From Shinella kummerowiae (GTDB lineage Bacteria; Pseudomonadota; Alphaproteobacteria; Rhizobiales; Rhizobiaceae): a stretch of 64,000 nt of DNA. A program made the translations under genes and the position numbers. The stretch is taken from positions 434,001-498,000 of the forward strand of contig NZ_WUMK01000004.1 in the NCBI RefSeq assembly GCF_009827055.1, read 5' to 3'. The notes under the pieces are model-generated. The model worked only from the letters and a program-made list of their open reading frames with translations, made no database searches and was not told where the DNA came from. Below, piece by piece: positions 34,999 to 48,271 of this stretch. Within the stretch, counting starts at the first letter, position 1. Each line of letters begins with the position of its first letter.

Positions 34999-35808
34999 TC
35001 AGACGACGCGCAGGCCAAACCCTTGCATCAGGCGGCGTGTCGAAAAATCCGGGGCGCCCGAGGTGAAGACGGCGATGTCCTCGCCGGGGGCAAGCGTTTC
35101 GAGCGGCGGCACCAGGCGGCGGGCCTGGCGGGCAATGGCTTCGGCGGGGTCGAGCCAGTCGACCGGCCATGGGGCGAGCTTGCGAAACAGGTTCGCCATG
35201 AAGGGATAATGCGTGCAGGCGAGTACGACGATATCGGTCTTGCGGCCGTTCTCATCGGTGAAACAGGGAATGATTTCCGCGCGCACCACCTCATCCGACA
35301 GGGATTCGCCGCGGATATAGGCCTCGGCCATGGGCGCCAGGCGCTCCGAGCCGACGAGCCGCACGTCGCACTGGCTGGCGAAGGACTGGATAAGATCGCG
35401 CGTATAGGCGCGCTTGACCGTGCCGGGCGTTGCCAGCACCGAAACGAGGCCGGAGCGGGTGCGCTCGGCGGCGGGTTTGATAGCGGGCACGGTGCCGACG
35501 AAGGGCATATGCGGAAAGGCGGCGCGCAGATCGGCGCCGACCAGCGTGAAGGCCGTGTTGCAGGCGATGACGCAGACTTCCGGATCGTGCTCGGCCAGCA
35601 GTTTCCCGAAGAGTTCGATCACGTGCGCCTTCAGCGCCGGCTCCTCCCAGGGGCCATAGGGAAAACCGGCATCATCCGCGACATAGATGAAATGCCGCTC
35701 CGGCATCAGCACGCGCGCTTCGCGCAGCACGGTGAGCCCACCGATGCCGCTGTCGAACATCAGGATGGGCTTTGCGGCATGCTCTGCAGATGGTCTAGTC
35801 GTCGTCAC
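34999..35808 (-). CDS. murI: Glutamate racemase
   Basis: Makes D-glutamate for peptidoglycan. A 269-residue protein with the two catalytic cysteines in VIACNTAFT and [10 protein letters not shown], and the family start [20 protein letters not shown]. The start is placed at GTG 35808, which overlaps the methyltransferase 3' end by 14 bases and has AAGGTG before it; the longer open frame upstream is an unlike proline-rich stretch. The stop lies just 6 bases from the higBA operator, so the toxin module sits immediately downstream. Confidence 0.93.
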   Translation of the reverse strand: MTTTRPSAEHAAKPILMFDSGIGGLTVLREARVLMPERHFIYVADDAGFPYGPWEEPALKAHVIELFGKLLAEHDPEVCVIACNTAFTLVGADLRAAFPHMPFVGTVPAIKPAAERTRSGLVSVLATPGTVKRAYTRDLIQSFASQCDVRLVGSERLAPMAEAYIRGESLSDEVVRAEIIPCFTDENGRKTDIVVLACTHYPFMANLFRKLAPWPVDWLDPAEAIARQARRLVPPLETLAPGEDIAVFTSGAPDFSTRRLMQGFGLRVV

Positions 35809-36628
35809 GGGGCACCTTGGGCCGGCGGTTGCGGGTGCGGTTGGGGTTCGCGGCCCCGCGTGGCGATTCCCGCGTGAAACGATCAAGGCAGGAAATGATG
35901 CCGCGCAGGACCTGGATCTCCGTACCGGTGAAGGAAGGACGCGTCAGAATGGCACGCAGGTTCTCCACCAGTTTTGGCTTTTTTTCGGCAGGCCGGAAAT
36001 AGCCGCGCGCATCGAGCGTTTCTTCCACATGGTCGAAGAGGCCCTGCAGCTCTTCCTTCTTGGCCGGGCGCTGCGGCAGCGCGTCGAACGGCGTGTCCTC
36101 GACCGATGTCAGGCCGCTCTTCATCCACTCGTAGCTCATCAGCAGCACGGCCTGGGCGAGGTTCAACGAGGCGAAGGCGGGATTGACCGGGAAGGTCACC
36201 AATTCGTCGGCAAGGGCGATTTCCTCGTTGGTGAGGCCGGTGCGTTCACGACCGAAGAGAATGCCGGTCTTCTCGCCCGCCCGGAAGCGGCCGCGCAGAT
36301 CGTCGGCGGCAACGACCGGCGAGCGGACTTCCTTGTAGCCGTAGCGGTCGCGCGCGGTCGTCGCATAGACGAATTCGAGGTCGGCGACGGCCTCCTCCAG
36401 CGAGGCATAGACCTTTGCTGCCTCGATGACATGATCCGCCTTGCTGGCGGCCGAAATCGCCTTCTCACTCGGCCAACCGTCACGCGGATTGACCAGGCGC
36501 AGTTCCGCCAGGCCGAAATTGGCCATGGCGCGCGCCACCATGCCGATATTCTCGCCGAGTTGCGGATGAACGAGGATGATCGCCGGTCCTTCGGCGATCA
36601 GCGTGCGTTCGCTGTTCGTGCCTGCCAT
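35795..36628 (-). CDS. TrmJ-like tRNA/rRNA 2'-O-methyltransferase (SPOUT)
   Basis: A 277-residue SpoU-class methyltransferase. The three SAM-binding knot motifs are present: [35 protein letters not shown] and [14 protein letters not shown]. Known TrmJ enzymes methylate position 32 of tRNA. The C-terminal tail is basic ([14 protein letters not shown]), fitting RNA binding. The start is ATG 36628; an in-frame TTG two codons earlier is also possible. It overlaps murI by 14 bases. Confidence 0.9.
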   Translation of the reverse strand: MAGTNSERTLIAEGPAIILVHPQLGENIGMVARAMANFGLAELRLVNPRDGWPSEKAISAASKADHVIEAAKVYASLEEAVADLEFVYATTARDRYGYKEVRSPVVAADDLRGRFRAGEKTGILFGRERTGLTNEEIALADELVTFPVNPAFASLNLAQAVLLMSYEWMKSGLTSVEDTPFDALPQRPAKKEELQGLFDHVEETLDARGYFRPAEKKPKLVENLRAILTRPSFTGTEIQVLRGIISCLDRFTRESPRGAANPNRTRNRRPKVPRDDD

Positions 36629-36695
36629 GCCCAAAATTCCCTAGAAAGATGAGGCCTACTGGCACAAATGGCCGAAAATGAAAAGCGGCAGCCGC

Positions 36696-37271
36696 CTATT
36701 CCGGCGATTCCGCAGCACTTCCGTTGCCGCCATTGGCGCCACCCTCTGCAATCTCGACCAGTTCCTTCTTCAGCGACGCGGCGTCCTCGAAGCTCGGCCG
36801 CTCGATATCGTCGATGACCGCGCGGCCATCCTCCTCGATCAACTTGAAAACCAGCTTTTCCGGCTGCCAGTCGGAGGCGCGCTCGCCGAAACAATGGCTG
36901 TTGTCGAAGGTCACGGTGATGTCTTCGGCGCCCGCGGCCGGCTGGCCTTCGGTTGTCGTCACGTCCTTCAGCGCGCAGCCGTCCTGGCCGCCGATGATCG
37001 GATCGTAGTCGAAGGGCGAACCGCCATCCTCATAGGCCGGGTACTTCGCGGCCTCACGGTATTTCGCCACGAAATCCTTGCTGTAGAGGCGCTTTAGAAA
37101 ATCCTCGCTGAAATAGTCGGTATAGGGCGGCGGCGTGTCGGTGTCGGTGCCCATGTCCTGCCAGTTGGTGGTGGCGGCAGACAGGATTTCCGCGACCGGC
37201 GCCTTGAAATCGGCAGCCTGGACCGAAACCGGCAGCAGAAGGGAAAGCGCAACGAGACCGAAACGCGACAT
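36696..37271 (-). CDS. Predicted secreted protein
   Basis: A 191-residue exported protein with signal peptide MSRFGLVALSLLLPVSVQA and an acidic mature part starting ADFKAPVAEILSAATTNW. Two cysteines (QDGCALKDV and NSHCFGERA) may form a disulfide. The C-terminal end is low-complexity (GGANGGNGSAAESPE). The shape resembles DUF3828-type proteins, but I cannot confirm that. Start ATG 37271 has GGAG 6 bases upstream. It is 67 bases upstream of trmJ-like gene, same strand. Confidence 0.7.
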   Translation of the reverse strand: MSRFGLVALSLLLPVSVQAADFKAPVAEILSAATTNWQDMGTDTDTPPPYTDYFSEDFLKRLYSKDFVAKYREAAKYPAYEDGGSPFDYDPIIGGQDGCALKDVTTTEGQPAAGAEDITVTFDNSHCFGERASDWQPEKLVFKLIEEDGRAVIDDIERPSFEDAASLKKELVEIAEGGANGGNGSAAESPE

Positions 37272-37486
37272 GGCATTCTCCATTGGATGACGACAGGTCC
37301 GGATGGCCCTGCGAGCGGACCTTCCTGAAACGGAATTTTGGCGAAACTTATTCTTTCGTCTCATGAAAATAAACCGCCTCCGCCCATGCTTGGCTTTGCC
37401 TTCCCGGCCTTGAGTGCTATAGGGCCAAACGGTTCTTTCAAGTCCACGATCCGGGGCATTCTGCCCCTACAAGCACGAGGCTCCCC

Positions 37487-38701
37487 ATGGCAAAGATCAA
37501 GGTCGCCAACCCCGTCGTCGAACTCGACGGCGATGAGATGACGCGCATCATCTGGCAGTTCATCAAGGACAAGCTGATCCATCCCTACCTGGACGTGGAC
37601 CTCGAATATTACGACCTCGGCATGGAAAACCGCGACGCCACCGACGACCAGGTGACGATCGACGCGGCCAATGCCATCAAGAAGCACGGCGTCGGCGTCA
37701 AGTGCGCCACCATCACGCCGGATGAAGCCCGCGTCGAGGAATTCAGCCTGAAGAAGATGTGGAAGTCGCCGAACGGCACGATCCGCAACATCCTCGGCGG
37801 CGTCATCTTCCGCGAACCGATCATCTGCAAGAACGTGCCGCGCCTCGTGCCGGGCTGGACCAAGCCGATCATCGTCGGCCGCCACGCCTTCGGCGACCAG
37901 TACCGCGCCACCGATTTCAAGTTCCCCGGCAAGGGCAAGCTGACGATGAAGTTCGTCGGCGAAGACGGCAAGGAAATCGAATACGACGTGTTCGACGCCC
38001 CGTCCGCCGGTGTCGCCATGGGCATGTACAACCTCGACGATTCGATCACCGAATTCGCCCGCGCCTCGTTCAACTACGGCCTTCAGCGCAAGGTGCCGGT
38101 CTACCTGTCCACCAAGAACACCATCCTCAAGGTCTATGACGGCCGCTTCAAGGACATCTTCCAGCAGGTCTTCGACGCCGAATTCGCCGACAAGTTCAAG
38201 GAAGCCAAGATCTGGTACGAACACCGCCTGATCGACGACATGGTCGCTTCGGCGCTCAAGTGGTCCGGCGGTTACGTTTGGGCGTGCAAGAACTATGACG
38301 GTGACGTGCAGTCCGACATCGTCGCGCAGGGTTTCGGCTCACTCGGCCTGATGACCTCGGTTCTGATGACGCCGGATGGCAAGACGGTCGAAGCCGAAGC
38401 CGCGCACGGCACGGTGACGCGCCACTACCGCCAGCACCAGAAGGGCGAGGAAACCTCGACCAACTCGATCGCCTCGATCTTCGCCTGGACGCGTGGCCTC
38501 GCCCACCGCGCCAAGCTCGACGGCAATGCGGAACTCGCCAAGTTCTCCGACACGCTGGAACGCGTCTGCGTCGAAACCGTCGAATCCGGCTTCATGACGA
38601 AGGACCTGGCACTCCTCATCGGTCCCGACCAGCCGTGGCTCTCCACCACCGGCTTCCTCGACAAGATCGACGAGAACCTCAAGAAGGCCATGGCGGCCTG
38701 A
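37487..38701 (+). CDS. icd: Isocitrate dehydrogenase (NADP)
   Basis: TCA-cycle enzyme converting isocitrate to 2-oxoglutarate with NADPH formation. The 404-residue protein belongs to the eukaryote-like homodimeric type ([20 protein letters not shown] at the start, [16 protein letters not shown], and [20 protein letters not shown] near the C-terminus). The start ATG is preceded by an intergenic region of 215 bases. A strong terminator follows. Confidence 0.97.
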   Translation: MAKIKVANPVVELDGDEMTRIIWQFIKDKLIHPYLDVDLEYYDLGMENRDATDDQVTIDAANAIKKHGVGVKCATITPDEARVEEFSLKKMWKSPNGTIRNILGGVIFREPIICKNVPRLVPGWTKPIIVGRHAFGDQYRATDFKFPGKGKLTMKFVGEDGKEIEYDVFDAPSAGVAMGMYNLDDSITEFARASFNYGLQRKVPVYLSTKNTILKVYDGRFKDIFQQVFDAEFADKFKEAKIWYEHRLIDDMVASALKWSGGYVWACKNYDGDVQSDIVAQGFGSLGLMTSVLMTPDGKTVEAEAAHGTVTRHYRQHQKGEETSTNSIASIFAWTRGLAHRAKLDGNAELAKFSDTLERVCVETVESGFMTKDLALLIGPDQPWLSTTGFLDKIDENLKKAMAA

Positions 38702-38717
38702 GCCACACAACCCTTGG

Positions 38718-38743
38718 AAAGCCCGGCCTTCGCGCCGGGCTTT
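38718..38743 (+). terminator. Terminator after icd
   Basis: Perfect 10-bp stem (AAAGCCCGGC / GCCGGGCTTT) with a 6-base loop and a T tract, 16 bases after the icd stop. Confidence 0.85.
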
Positions 38744-38814
38744 TTCATAGGCGCGCCCTTGCGGCGTTGGCGGCCTGCCTTATCTTCCCTCCCGCCACAT
38801 GCAGGGAGGACAGC

Positions 38815-39450
38815 ATGGCCGAAGACCTCGTATTCTACGCCAACCCGATGTCGCGTGCGCGCATCGCCCGCTGGATGCTGGAGGAAGTCGGTGCGCCCTA
38901 CCGCACGGAATGGCTGACCTTCGACGGGACGATGAAATCGTCGGACTTTCTCGCCATCAACCCGATGGGCAAGGTGCCGACGATCCGGCACGGCAAGACG
39001 GTCGTCACCGAAGCCGCCGCGATCTGCGCCTATCTCGCCGATGCCTTCCCGGACGCGGGCCTTGCACCGCCGACCGACAAGCGCGGAGACCACTATCGCT
39101 GGATGTTCTTTGCAGCCGGGCCGCTGGAAATGGCGGTCTCGATCAAGGCCTTCAGTCTCAATGTGCCGAAGGAGCGCGAGCGCAGCATCGGCTGCGGAAG
39201 CTACGAATCGGTGATGGACGCCCTCTCCTTCGCCGTCACGCAGCATCCCTACATCACCGGCGAGACCTTCACCGCCGCCGACGTCTATGTCGGCGCGCAT
39301 ATCAGCTGGGGCCTGCAATTCGGCACGCTGGAAGCCCGGCCGGAATTTCAGGCCTACTGGGATCGCCTCAAGGAGCGCCCGGCCAGCAAACGCGCGACCG
39401 CCATCGACGACGAGGAAATGCACCGCCAGCTTGCGGCGGCGAAGGGCTAG
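38815..39450 (+). CDS. Glutathione S-transferase
   Basis: A 211-residue thioredoxin-fold/helical GST. The N-terminal domain starts EDLVFYANPMSRARIARWML, with the glutathione-binding VPTIRHGKTVVTEAAAIC including the cis-Pro and the E-[TS] motif. The C-terminal domain has GETFTAADVYVGAHISWGLQ. It probably conjugates glutathione to electrophiles or acts as a peroxidase. GGGAGGA lies 6 bases before the ATG. A palindromic repeat follows its stop. Confidence 0.9.
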   Translation: MAEDLVFYANPMSRARIARWMLEEVGAPYRTEWLTFDGTMKSSDFLAINPMGKVPTIRHGKTVVTEAAAICAYLADAFPDAGLAPPTDKRGDHYRWMFFAAGPLEMAVSIKAFSLNVPKERERSIGCGSYESVMDALSFAVTQHPYITGETFTAADVYVGAHISWGLQFGTLEARPEFQAYWDRLKERPASKRATAIDDEEMHRQLAAAKG

Positions 39451-39478
39451 AGTTTCTCCCGCTTTCGCTTCGTCTCGG

Positions 39479-39606
39479 CACACCCCCTCATCCGGCCCTT
39501 CGGGCCACCTTCTCCCCACGGGGGAGAAGGGAACCGGGACGTCAGCGATCTTCCCCTTCTCCCCCGTGGGGAGAAGGTGCCGGCAGGCGGATGAGGGGGG
39601 GTGTCG
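39479..39606. repeat. RIME-like palindromic intergenic element
   Basis: An imperfect long inverted repeat. The outer arms (CCCCTCATCCG / CGGATGAGGGGG) and inner arms (CACCTTCTCCCCACGGGGGA with its reverse complement near 39550-39580) match the rhizobial intergenic mosaic element pattern I know from Rhizobium genomes. It occupies nearly all of the space between the GST and AraC/GyrI genes, with no coding capacity of its own. Confidence 0.75.
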
Positions 39607-39629
39607 ACAAGCGGCCCTGAATGCCTACC

Positions 39630-40490
39630 TCACCCCACTGGCTGGAGCGGCAGGAAAATCTCCGTCAGCAACTCATTGGGCGGGACTTCGCGCGGGTTGT
39701 TCAGGTAGGCCTCGAACATCACCTCGTCGCGGATCGAGCGGCCGGAGGCCGGCAGCCAGGTGGCATAGAGCCAGCGATAGGCCGCGCCCATGTCGGCATA
39801 GGGGCCCTTGTGGCGCAGCACGGCATAGTCGCCGCCCGCCAGCGTGCGCCGCACGAGCGGCGGCTCGGCCGGCACATCCCCGCTTGCCGTCACGCAGGCA
39901 AAGGAGCGGAGTTTTTCCTCCGGCACGAGATCGGGATCGTCGAGAAAGACGCCGACCATACGCATGTCCGGGCGAAAAATGTTGCGGGAGAACAGCGCGC
40001 CGTAGAGCGCCTCGAAGGCCTTGCCGATGCCCATATAGGAACCGGCATGCGGGATGCCGAGCAGCGTCTGCTCGGACATGGTGCGGATGGTGATGTCGTA
40101 CATATGCGGCGACTCCTTGCCGTTTTCGGGTTCGAAGGCGCGATGCGGCCCCTCCTTGCGGTAGCGCGCCGGCGGCATGCCGTAGGCGGCCGCGAAGGTG
40201 CGCGTGAAGGATTGCAGGTTGGGATAGCCCCATCGCGCGGCGATGTCCCGGACGGAGGTGTTGCTGCGCACCAGATCACCCGCCGCGCGGTGCAGACGCA
40301 GCCGGCGCACGGTCGCCGCCAGCGTTTCGTTGTGCACGGCCCGGTAGACGCGGTGCCAGTGATGGGCGGAAAGGCAGGCGATGTCCGACAGCCGGTCAAG
40401 GTCGAGATCCTCTTCCAGATGTTCGTAGATATAGGCGGAGACGCGCAGCAGGCGCTTCTCGTACGTGGCCCAGATCTCGTTTGCGCTCAT
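39630..40490 (-). CDS. AraC-family regulator with GyrI-like effector domain
   Basis: A 286-residue regulator. The N-terminal AraC DNA-binding domain has the two helix-turn-helix units (DLDRLSDIACLSAHHWHRVY and VRDIAARWGYPNLQSFTRTF). From about residue 129 a GyrI-like ligand-binding domain follows (MYDITIRTMSEQTLLGIPHA, then FLDDPDLVPEEKLRSFACVT). This is the SoxS/Rob-type layout in which the C-terminal domain senses a small hydrophobic compound. Start ATG 40490 with AAGGAAG upstream. Target genes unknown. Confidence 0.87.
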   Translation of the reverse strand: MSANEIWATYEKRLLRVSAYIYEHLEEDLDLDRLSDIACLSAHHWHRVYRAVHNETLAATVRRLRLHRAAGDLVRSNTSVRDIAARWGYPNLQSFTRTFAAAYGMPPARYRKEGPHRAFEPENGKESPHMYDITIRTMSEQTLLGIPHAGSYMGIGKAFEALYGALFSRNIFRPDMRMVGVFLDDPDLVPEEKLRSFACVTASGDVPAEPPLVRRTLAGGDYAVLRHKGPYADMGAAYRWLYATWLPASGRSIRDEVMFEAYLNNPREVPPNELLTEIFLPLQPVG

Positions 40491-40639
40491 GCCGCTTCCT
40501 TTCTCGTCGGGACGCATTCAACCAAGCATGAGGCGATTTCACAAATCCTGCGCTTCTGCCGCGCCCGGCAATTTTCACGTCGTTGCGAAGACGGGTGGCC
40601 TGAAATGAGAGGGAGATCGACGCAGCGGCGCTGAGATGA

Positions 40640-41872
40640 TTATCCGGCTACGGATATGCCGGTGGCCGGGTTGGACGACAGGCGCATGCGCTCGGCGACA
40701 TCGGCGAGCCCCGTAGACGGCGCCCAACGCATCACGCAGTTGCGGCCGGCCTCCTTGGCAGCATAGAGCGCCTTGTCCGCCGCCGACTGCAGGCGGTCGA
40801 AATCCGAGCCGAAGGTGGCGACATCCGCAAGGCCGATGCTGACGGAAACGCTGATCTCGTGCCCTTCGCGGGAAATCGACAGGGCGGCAACCGCGCGCCG
40901 CAACCGCTCGGCAAAATCCGCCGCGTGGTCGATATCGTGCCGCGGGGCGAACAGCGCGAACTCCTCGCCGCCGAAACGGCAGAACAGCATGCCGTCCTCC
41001 AGCGACGACGAGATTTGCTCGGAAAAGCGCTTGAGCACCACATCGCCGGCGACATGGCCATGGGTGTCATTGATCGCCTTGAAGCGATCGAGATCGAAGA
41101 TCATCAACGTGCCCTGCCCGCCGCCGGCAAGGTGCGCCTGTACATCCTCCAGGAACGAGCCGCGATTGGCGATGCCTGTCAGGGTGTCGGTGCGCGAGGC
41201 CTGGCGATAGAGGGCTTCGCCGCGCTCCTTGATCAGCACCAGCATGGCGACGGCAGCAAGGATCGTGTGGGCGAAGAGTTCCAGCGAGAAGAGCGCAAAC
41301 CAGGTCGAATAGGCCGTGCCATGGCCGAGTTCGACCGGTGCGAGAACGGCCATGGGGATGCGCAGCGAATAGATGGTGCCGTGCGACAGGAAGAAGATGG
41401 CGGCAATCGAGCGGGTCGGCAGACGCTCCAGCCGACGACCCGCCCAGATATCCAGGCCGATCCAGATGGAATAGGCAGCGATGATCACAGACGACAGGAT
41501 GACGCGATTGTTGATGTCATTGGCCACCGGCGGCAGCAGCAGGTAGGCCGCGCTCCACAGAACCGGGCCCGCCAGCACCACCGACAGATAGAGCGGGCGA
41601 CGATCGAAGACGCGAAAGCCCGCCCACATGAACGCATAGCCGAAGGCCGCCAGCGCATTGCCGAGACCGACGGTGATAAGCGGAAAGCCGATGGGGCGTA
41701 GCGCGAAAAGCAGCGTGCAGAGGGAGCCCACCCACATGGACAGGCACCAATAGCCCGCTGCGGCGTGACGGCGATCGGTAAGCCAGACCTGAAGCATGAA
41801 AATCCCGACGACCGTCGTCGCCAGAAACGTGCAGATCATCAAGGTCGATATGCTGATGAAGTCTTCAATCAA
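40640..41872 (-). CDS. Membrane-bound GGDEF diguanylate cyclase
   Basis: A protein of about 410 residues with six or more N-terminal membrane segments (from LMICTFLATTVVGIFMLQVW to LELFAHTILAAVAMLVLI) and a C-terminal GGDEF domain with GGEEF at 301-305 and the substrate loop FDLDRFKAINDTHGH. It probably makes cyclic-di-GMP in response to a membrane signal. The start is uncertain: TTG 41872 is favoured by GGAG 9 bases upstream and keeps the first membrane helix, ATG 41839 is the alternative. The open frame extends up through the alaS terminator but that part is not real. Confidence 0.82.
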   Translation of the reverse strand: MIEDFISISTLMICTFLATTVVGIFMLQVWLTDRRHAAAGYWCLSMWVGSLCTLLFALRPIGFPLITVGLGNALAAFGYAFMWAGFRVFDRRPLYLSVVLAGPVLWSAAYLLLPPVANDINNRVILSSVIIAAYSIWIGLDIWAGRRLERLPTRSIAAIFFLSHGTIYSLRIPMAVLAPVELGHGTAYSTWFALFSLELFAHTILAAVAMLVLIKERGEALYRQASRTDTLTGIANRGSFLEDVQAHLAGGGQGTLMIFDLDRFKAINDTHGHVAGDVVLKRFSEQISSSLEDGMLFCRFGGEEFALFAPRHDIDHAADFAERLRRAVAALSISREGHEISVSVSIGLADVATFGSDFDRLQSAADKALYAAKEAGRNCVMRWAPSTGLADVAERMRLSSNPATGISVAG

Positions 41873-41931
41873 AACACAGAACTCCGCGCGCGAGGATGCT
41901 AGGCGCAAACGCTGAAGACTTCGCAAACAAA

Positions 41932-41953
41932 ACGGCGGGCCTGAGCCCGCCGT
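41932..41953 (-). terminator. Terminator after alaS
   Basis: Perfect 9-bp stem (ACGGCGGGC / GCCCGCCGT) with a 4-base loop, followed on the minus strand by TTTTGTTTG. It lies 28 bases beyond the alaS stop. Confidence 0.8.
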
Positions 41954-41981
41954 CGTATCTTCCATTCGTGAGTGCCGGAGG

Positions 41982-44642
<2,661 letters not shown>

Positions 44643-44893
44643 ATCGCGTCCTTCATCTCTGCACCGTCTGCACCTGTCGACGGTGCATTACCCACCCAAT
44701 TTGATTACAGCAGATGCGAAACCGCCCCGCCGGCCGGAGTGCCCGCCCGGAGGCCATTGGAAAGACCATCCATCCGCGAATTCCGTCGAACTGCACGCGG
44801 CCGCCGCCTATCTTGCGGAAAGGTCGAATACCTTGGGGCGCGCGCGAGAACTCAAGGCTTTTATCGCCCGCCTCGGCACCTGTCCAGACACCA

Positions 44894-44929
44894 AAAAACC
44901 GGCCTTTCACGAAGAAGAGGCCGGTTTTT
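44894..44929 (-). terminator. Terminator after recA (distal hairpin)
   Basis: Perfect 12-bp stem (AAAAACCGGCCT / AGGCCGGTTTTT) with a 12-base loop and a T tract on the minus strand, 66 bases after the recA stop. Confidence 0.8.
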
Positions 44930-44946
44930 CAGGAATTTCGTATTTT

Positions 44947-44973
44947 GGTTTGCGCCTGTCCTCGGCGCAAACC
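44947..44973 (-). terminator. Hairpin after recA (proximal)
   Basis: Perfect 10-bp stem (GGTTTGCGCC / GGCGCAAACC) with a 7-base loop, 22 bases after the recA stop and upstream of the T-tailed hairpin. Its tail (AAAATACG on the minus strand) lacks Ts, so it may stabilise the mRNA end rather than terminate. The rest of this 352-base gap to alaS shows no gene. Confidence 0.55.
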
Positions 44974-44994
44974 GATGCCCGCTTTAGCCGGCGA

Positions 44995-46077
<1,083 letters not shown>

Positions 46078-46136
46078 TTGGTCCACCTTTAGGTTATTGA
46101 AGCAAGACAGGCAATGAAGCCGCCAATGAATGCTAT

Positions 46137-46151
46137 GTACACATTTTGTTC
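46137..46151 (-). promoter_or_regulatory. Candidate SOS (LexA) box upstream of recA
   Basis: GTAC-ACATTTT-GTTC matches the alphaproteobacterial LexA box GTTC-N7-GTTC with one mismatch. A second one-mismatch site, GTTC-TTTTTTT-GTTT, lies at 46205-46219. Either could control recA; the closer one is favoured. One-mismatch sites occur by chance, so confidence is limited. Confidence 0.4.
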
Positions 46152-46307
46152 TCTTTTTGCAAGCGACGTTCAACAATTTGAATATATTTGCAAATCGACG
46201 GTGTGTTCTTTTTTTGTTTCAAGTGGATACGCTCCCTGCGTGAACACGCCCGAACCCGGCGGGGCAGCACAGGTCGCGTGCCGAATCGGCGGGCGAAAAG
46301 GAAGATG

Positions 46308-47255
46308 ATGACTGGCAAGACGATACTGGTGATGGGTGGGGCGCATGTGGACAGACGCGGACGCATCGCCGGTGAAACGGCGCCAGGCGCGAGCAACCCG
46401 GGCGCCTGGTTCGTCGAGGCGGGCGGCGGCGCGTTCAACGCGGCGCGCAACCTGTCGCGGCTCGGCCACCGGGTGCGGCTGATTTCGCCCCGCGGCGGCG
46501 ATGCGGACGGCGATATCGTGGCCGCGGCGGCGCACGCCGCGGGCGTCGAGGATACGCCCTTCATCTTCCTCGACCGGGCGACGCCCAGCTACACGGCGAT
46601 CATCGAGCGGGACGGCAATCTCGTCATCGCGCTGGCGGACATGGACCTCTACCGGCTGTTTTCGCCGCGCCGCCTGCAACAACGCGCGGTGCGCGAGGCG
46701 GTAGCGGATGCCGGGCTCATCCTCACCGACGCGAACCTGCCGGCCGAAACGCTGGCGGCGATGACGGAGGCTGCGAAGGCCGCCGGCGTGCCGATCGCCG
46801 GCATCGCGATTTCGCCGGCCAAGGTTGTGCGGTTCCGCGAGAGCCTTGCTGCCCTCGCCTTCCTGTTCATGAACGAGGCGGAAGCCCGCACCTTGACGGG
46901 TGCAGCACCGGATAACCCTGCCGACTGGCCGAAGGCGCTGCGCGCGACGGGCCTTGCCGCGGGCGTGGTAACGCGCGGCGGCAGGGGTGTCATCGCGTTT
47001 GACAACAGACAGGCCGCCCTCGTCGTGCCGCCGGCCATACCGGCGCTCGGCGATGTCACGGGGGCCGGCGATTCGCTCGCCTCCGGGTTTCTCAGCGCCT
47101 GGCTTGCCGGCTCGTCCCTCGGCGAAGCGCTGCGCCGCGGGGCGGCGGCAGCGGCGATCACCGTACGCTCCCCCCTCGCCGCCGCTGAAGAATTGTCGCA
47201 GGCCGCCCTTGCGGATGCACTTTCGCTTGTACCCGAGCCCGAAGGAATGGCATGA
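46308..47255 (+). CDS. psuK: PfkB-family carbohydrate kinase, probable pseudouridine kinase
   Basis: Phosphorylates a sugar or nucleoside; next to psuG it is probably pseudouridine kinase, making pseudouridine 5'-phosphate. The 315-residue ribokinase-like protein has GGGAFNAARNLSRLG (substrate lid region) and the catalytic GDVTGAGDSLASGF with D255. An N-terminal VMGGAHVDRRG is typical of the YeiC branch. The ATG at 46308 has AAGGA 5 bases upstream; another ATG at 46305 is possible. Transcribed away from recA, 46 bases upstream of psuG. Confidence 0.86.
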   Translation: MTGKTILVMGGAHVDRRGRIAGETAPGASNPGAWFVEAGGGAFNAARNLSRLGHRVRLISPRGGDADGDIVAAAAHAAGVEDTPFIFLDRATPSYTAIIERDGNLVIALADMDLYRLFSPRRLQQRAVREAVADAGLILTDANLPAETLAAMTEAAKAAGVPIAGIAISPAKVVRFRESLAALAFLFMNEAEARTLTGAAPDNPADWPKALRATGLAAGVVTRGGRGVIAFDNRQAALVVPPAIPALGDVTGAGDSLASGFLSAWLAGSSLGEALRRGAAAAAITVRSPLAAAEELSQAALADALSLVPEPEGMA

Positions 47256-47301
47256 GATTCTTTTGCCCGAATTTTCGCCCAAGACCTTGCAAGGACACAG
47301 C

Positions 47302-48228
47302 ATGACCAGACCCGTATCCCCCCTCCTTCCGGTGCAGTTTTCGACCGAAGTCGCCGCCGCCAGGGACCGTGGTGCGCCGATCGTCGCGCTCGAATCGACG
47401 ATCATCACGCATGGCATGCCCTATCCGGGCAATCTCAACATGGCGCGCAGCGTCGAGCGCATCATCCGTGAGGAAGGCGCCATCCCGGCGACCATCGCCG
47501 TCATCGACGGCGTGCTGCATATCGGCCTCGAGGACAAGGAGCTTGAAACGCTAGCACAGACGCAGGGCGCGATGAAGCTGTCGCGCGCCGACCTCGCCTT
47601 TGCGATCGCCGAGCGGCGCACCGGCGCCACGACCGTGGCCGCGACGATGATCGGCGCGGCGCGCGCCGGCATCAAGGTCTTCGCGACGGGCGGCATCGGC
47701 GGCGTGCACCGCAAGGCGGAAGAGACGTTCGACATTTCCGCCGACCTCGACGAATTGTCGCGCACCGGCGTCATCGTCGTCTGCGCCGGCGCCAAGGCGA
47801 TCCTCGACATCCCGAAGACGCTGGAAGTGCTGGAAACGCGCGGCGTGCCGGTGGTGACCTATGACAGCCCCGTCTTCCCGGCCTTCTGGTCGCGCGATTC
47901 GGGCATCAAGAGCCCGCTGACGCTGAACAGCCCGGCGGCGATCGCCAATTTCCAGAAGGTGCGCGACCAGCTCGGCATCGACGGCGGCATGCTGATCGCC
48001 AATCCGGTGCCGGAGGCCGACGAGATCGAACGCGAGGAGATGGAGATCTACATCGCCCGCGCGCTCGACAATGCCGAGCGCGACGAGATCGCCGGCAAGG
48101 CCGTCACGCCTTATCTGCTCGACAGCCTGTTCCACCTGACGGATGGCCGCAGCCTGAAGACGAACATCGCGCTCGTGGAAAACAACGCGCGCCTCGCGGC
48201 GGAAATCGCCGTCGCGCTGGTGGACTGA
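47302..48228 (+). CDS. psuG: Pseudouridine-5'-phosphate glycosidase
   Basis: Breaks pseudouridine 5'-phosphate into ribose 5-phosphate and uracil, the second step of pseudouridine salvage after PsuK. The 308-residue protein carries the family landmarks APIVALESTIITHGMPYPGN, TGGIGGVHRKAEETFDISAD and VCAGAKAILDIPKTLE, and SPVFPAFWSRDSGIKSP. The catalytic Lys is expected among these conserved stretches. Start ATG 47302 with AAGGAC upstream. A hairpin follows before the convergent ABC permease gene. Confidence 0.94.
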   Translation: MTRPVSPLLPVQFSTEVAAARDRGAPIVALESTIITHGMPYPGNLNMARSVERIIREEGAIPATIAVIDGVLHIGLEDKELETLAQTQGAMKLSRADLAFAIAERRTGATTVAATMIGAARAGIKVFATGGIGGVHRKAEETFDISADLDELSRTGVIVVCAGAKAILDIPKTLEVLETRGVPVVTYDSPVFPAFWSRDSGIKSPLTLNSPAAIANFQKVRDQLGIDGGMLIANPVPEADEIEREEMEIYIARALDNAERDEIAGKAVTPYLLDSLFHLTDGRSLKTNIALVENNARLAAEIAVALVD

Positions 48229-48237
48229 GGTTGCCGA

Positions 48238-48259
48238 GCGGCCGGTTTACACCGGCCGC
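48238..48259. terminator. Hairpin between psuG and the ABC permease gene
   Basis: Perfect 9-bp stem (GCGGCCGGT / ACCGGCCGC) with a 4-base loop between convergent genes, 9 bases after the psuG stop. No T tract. Confidence 0.5.
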
Positions 48260-48271
48260 ATCCTCTCCGGC

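Noticed and set aside
37380-37486. Promoter upstream of icd
   Set aside because: TTGGCT and a GCTATA-like box are present but their spacing is about 20 bases, too far for a confident call.
44653-44910. Possible small gene between alaS and recA
   Set aside because: The frame runs through the terminator stem and lacks a ribosome site.
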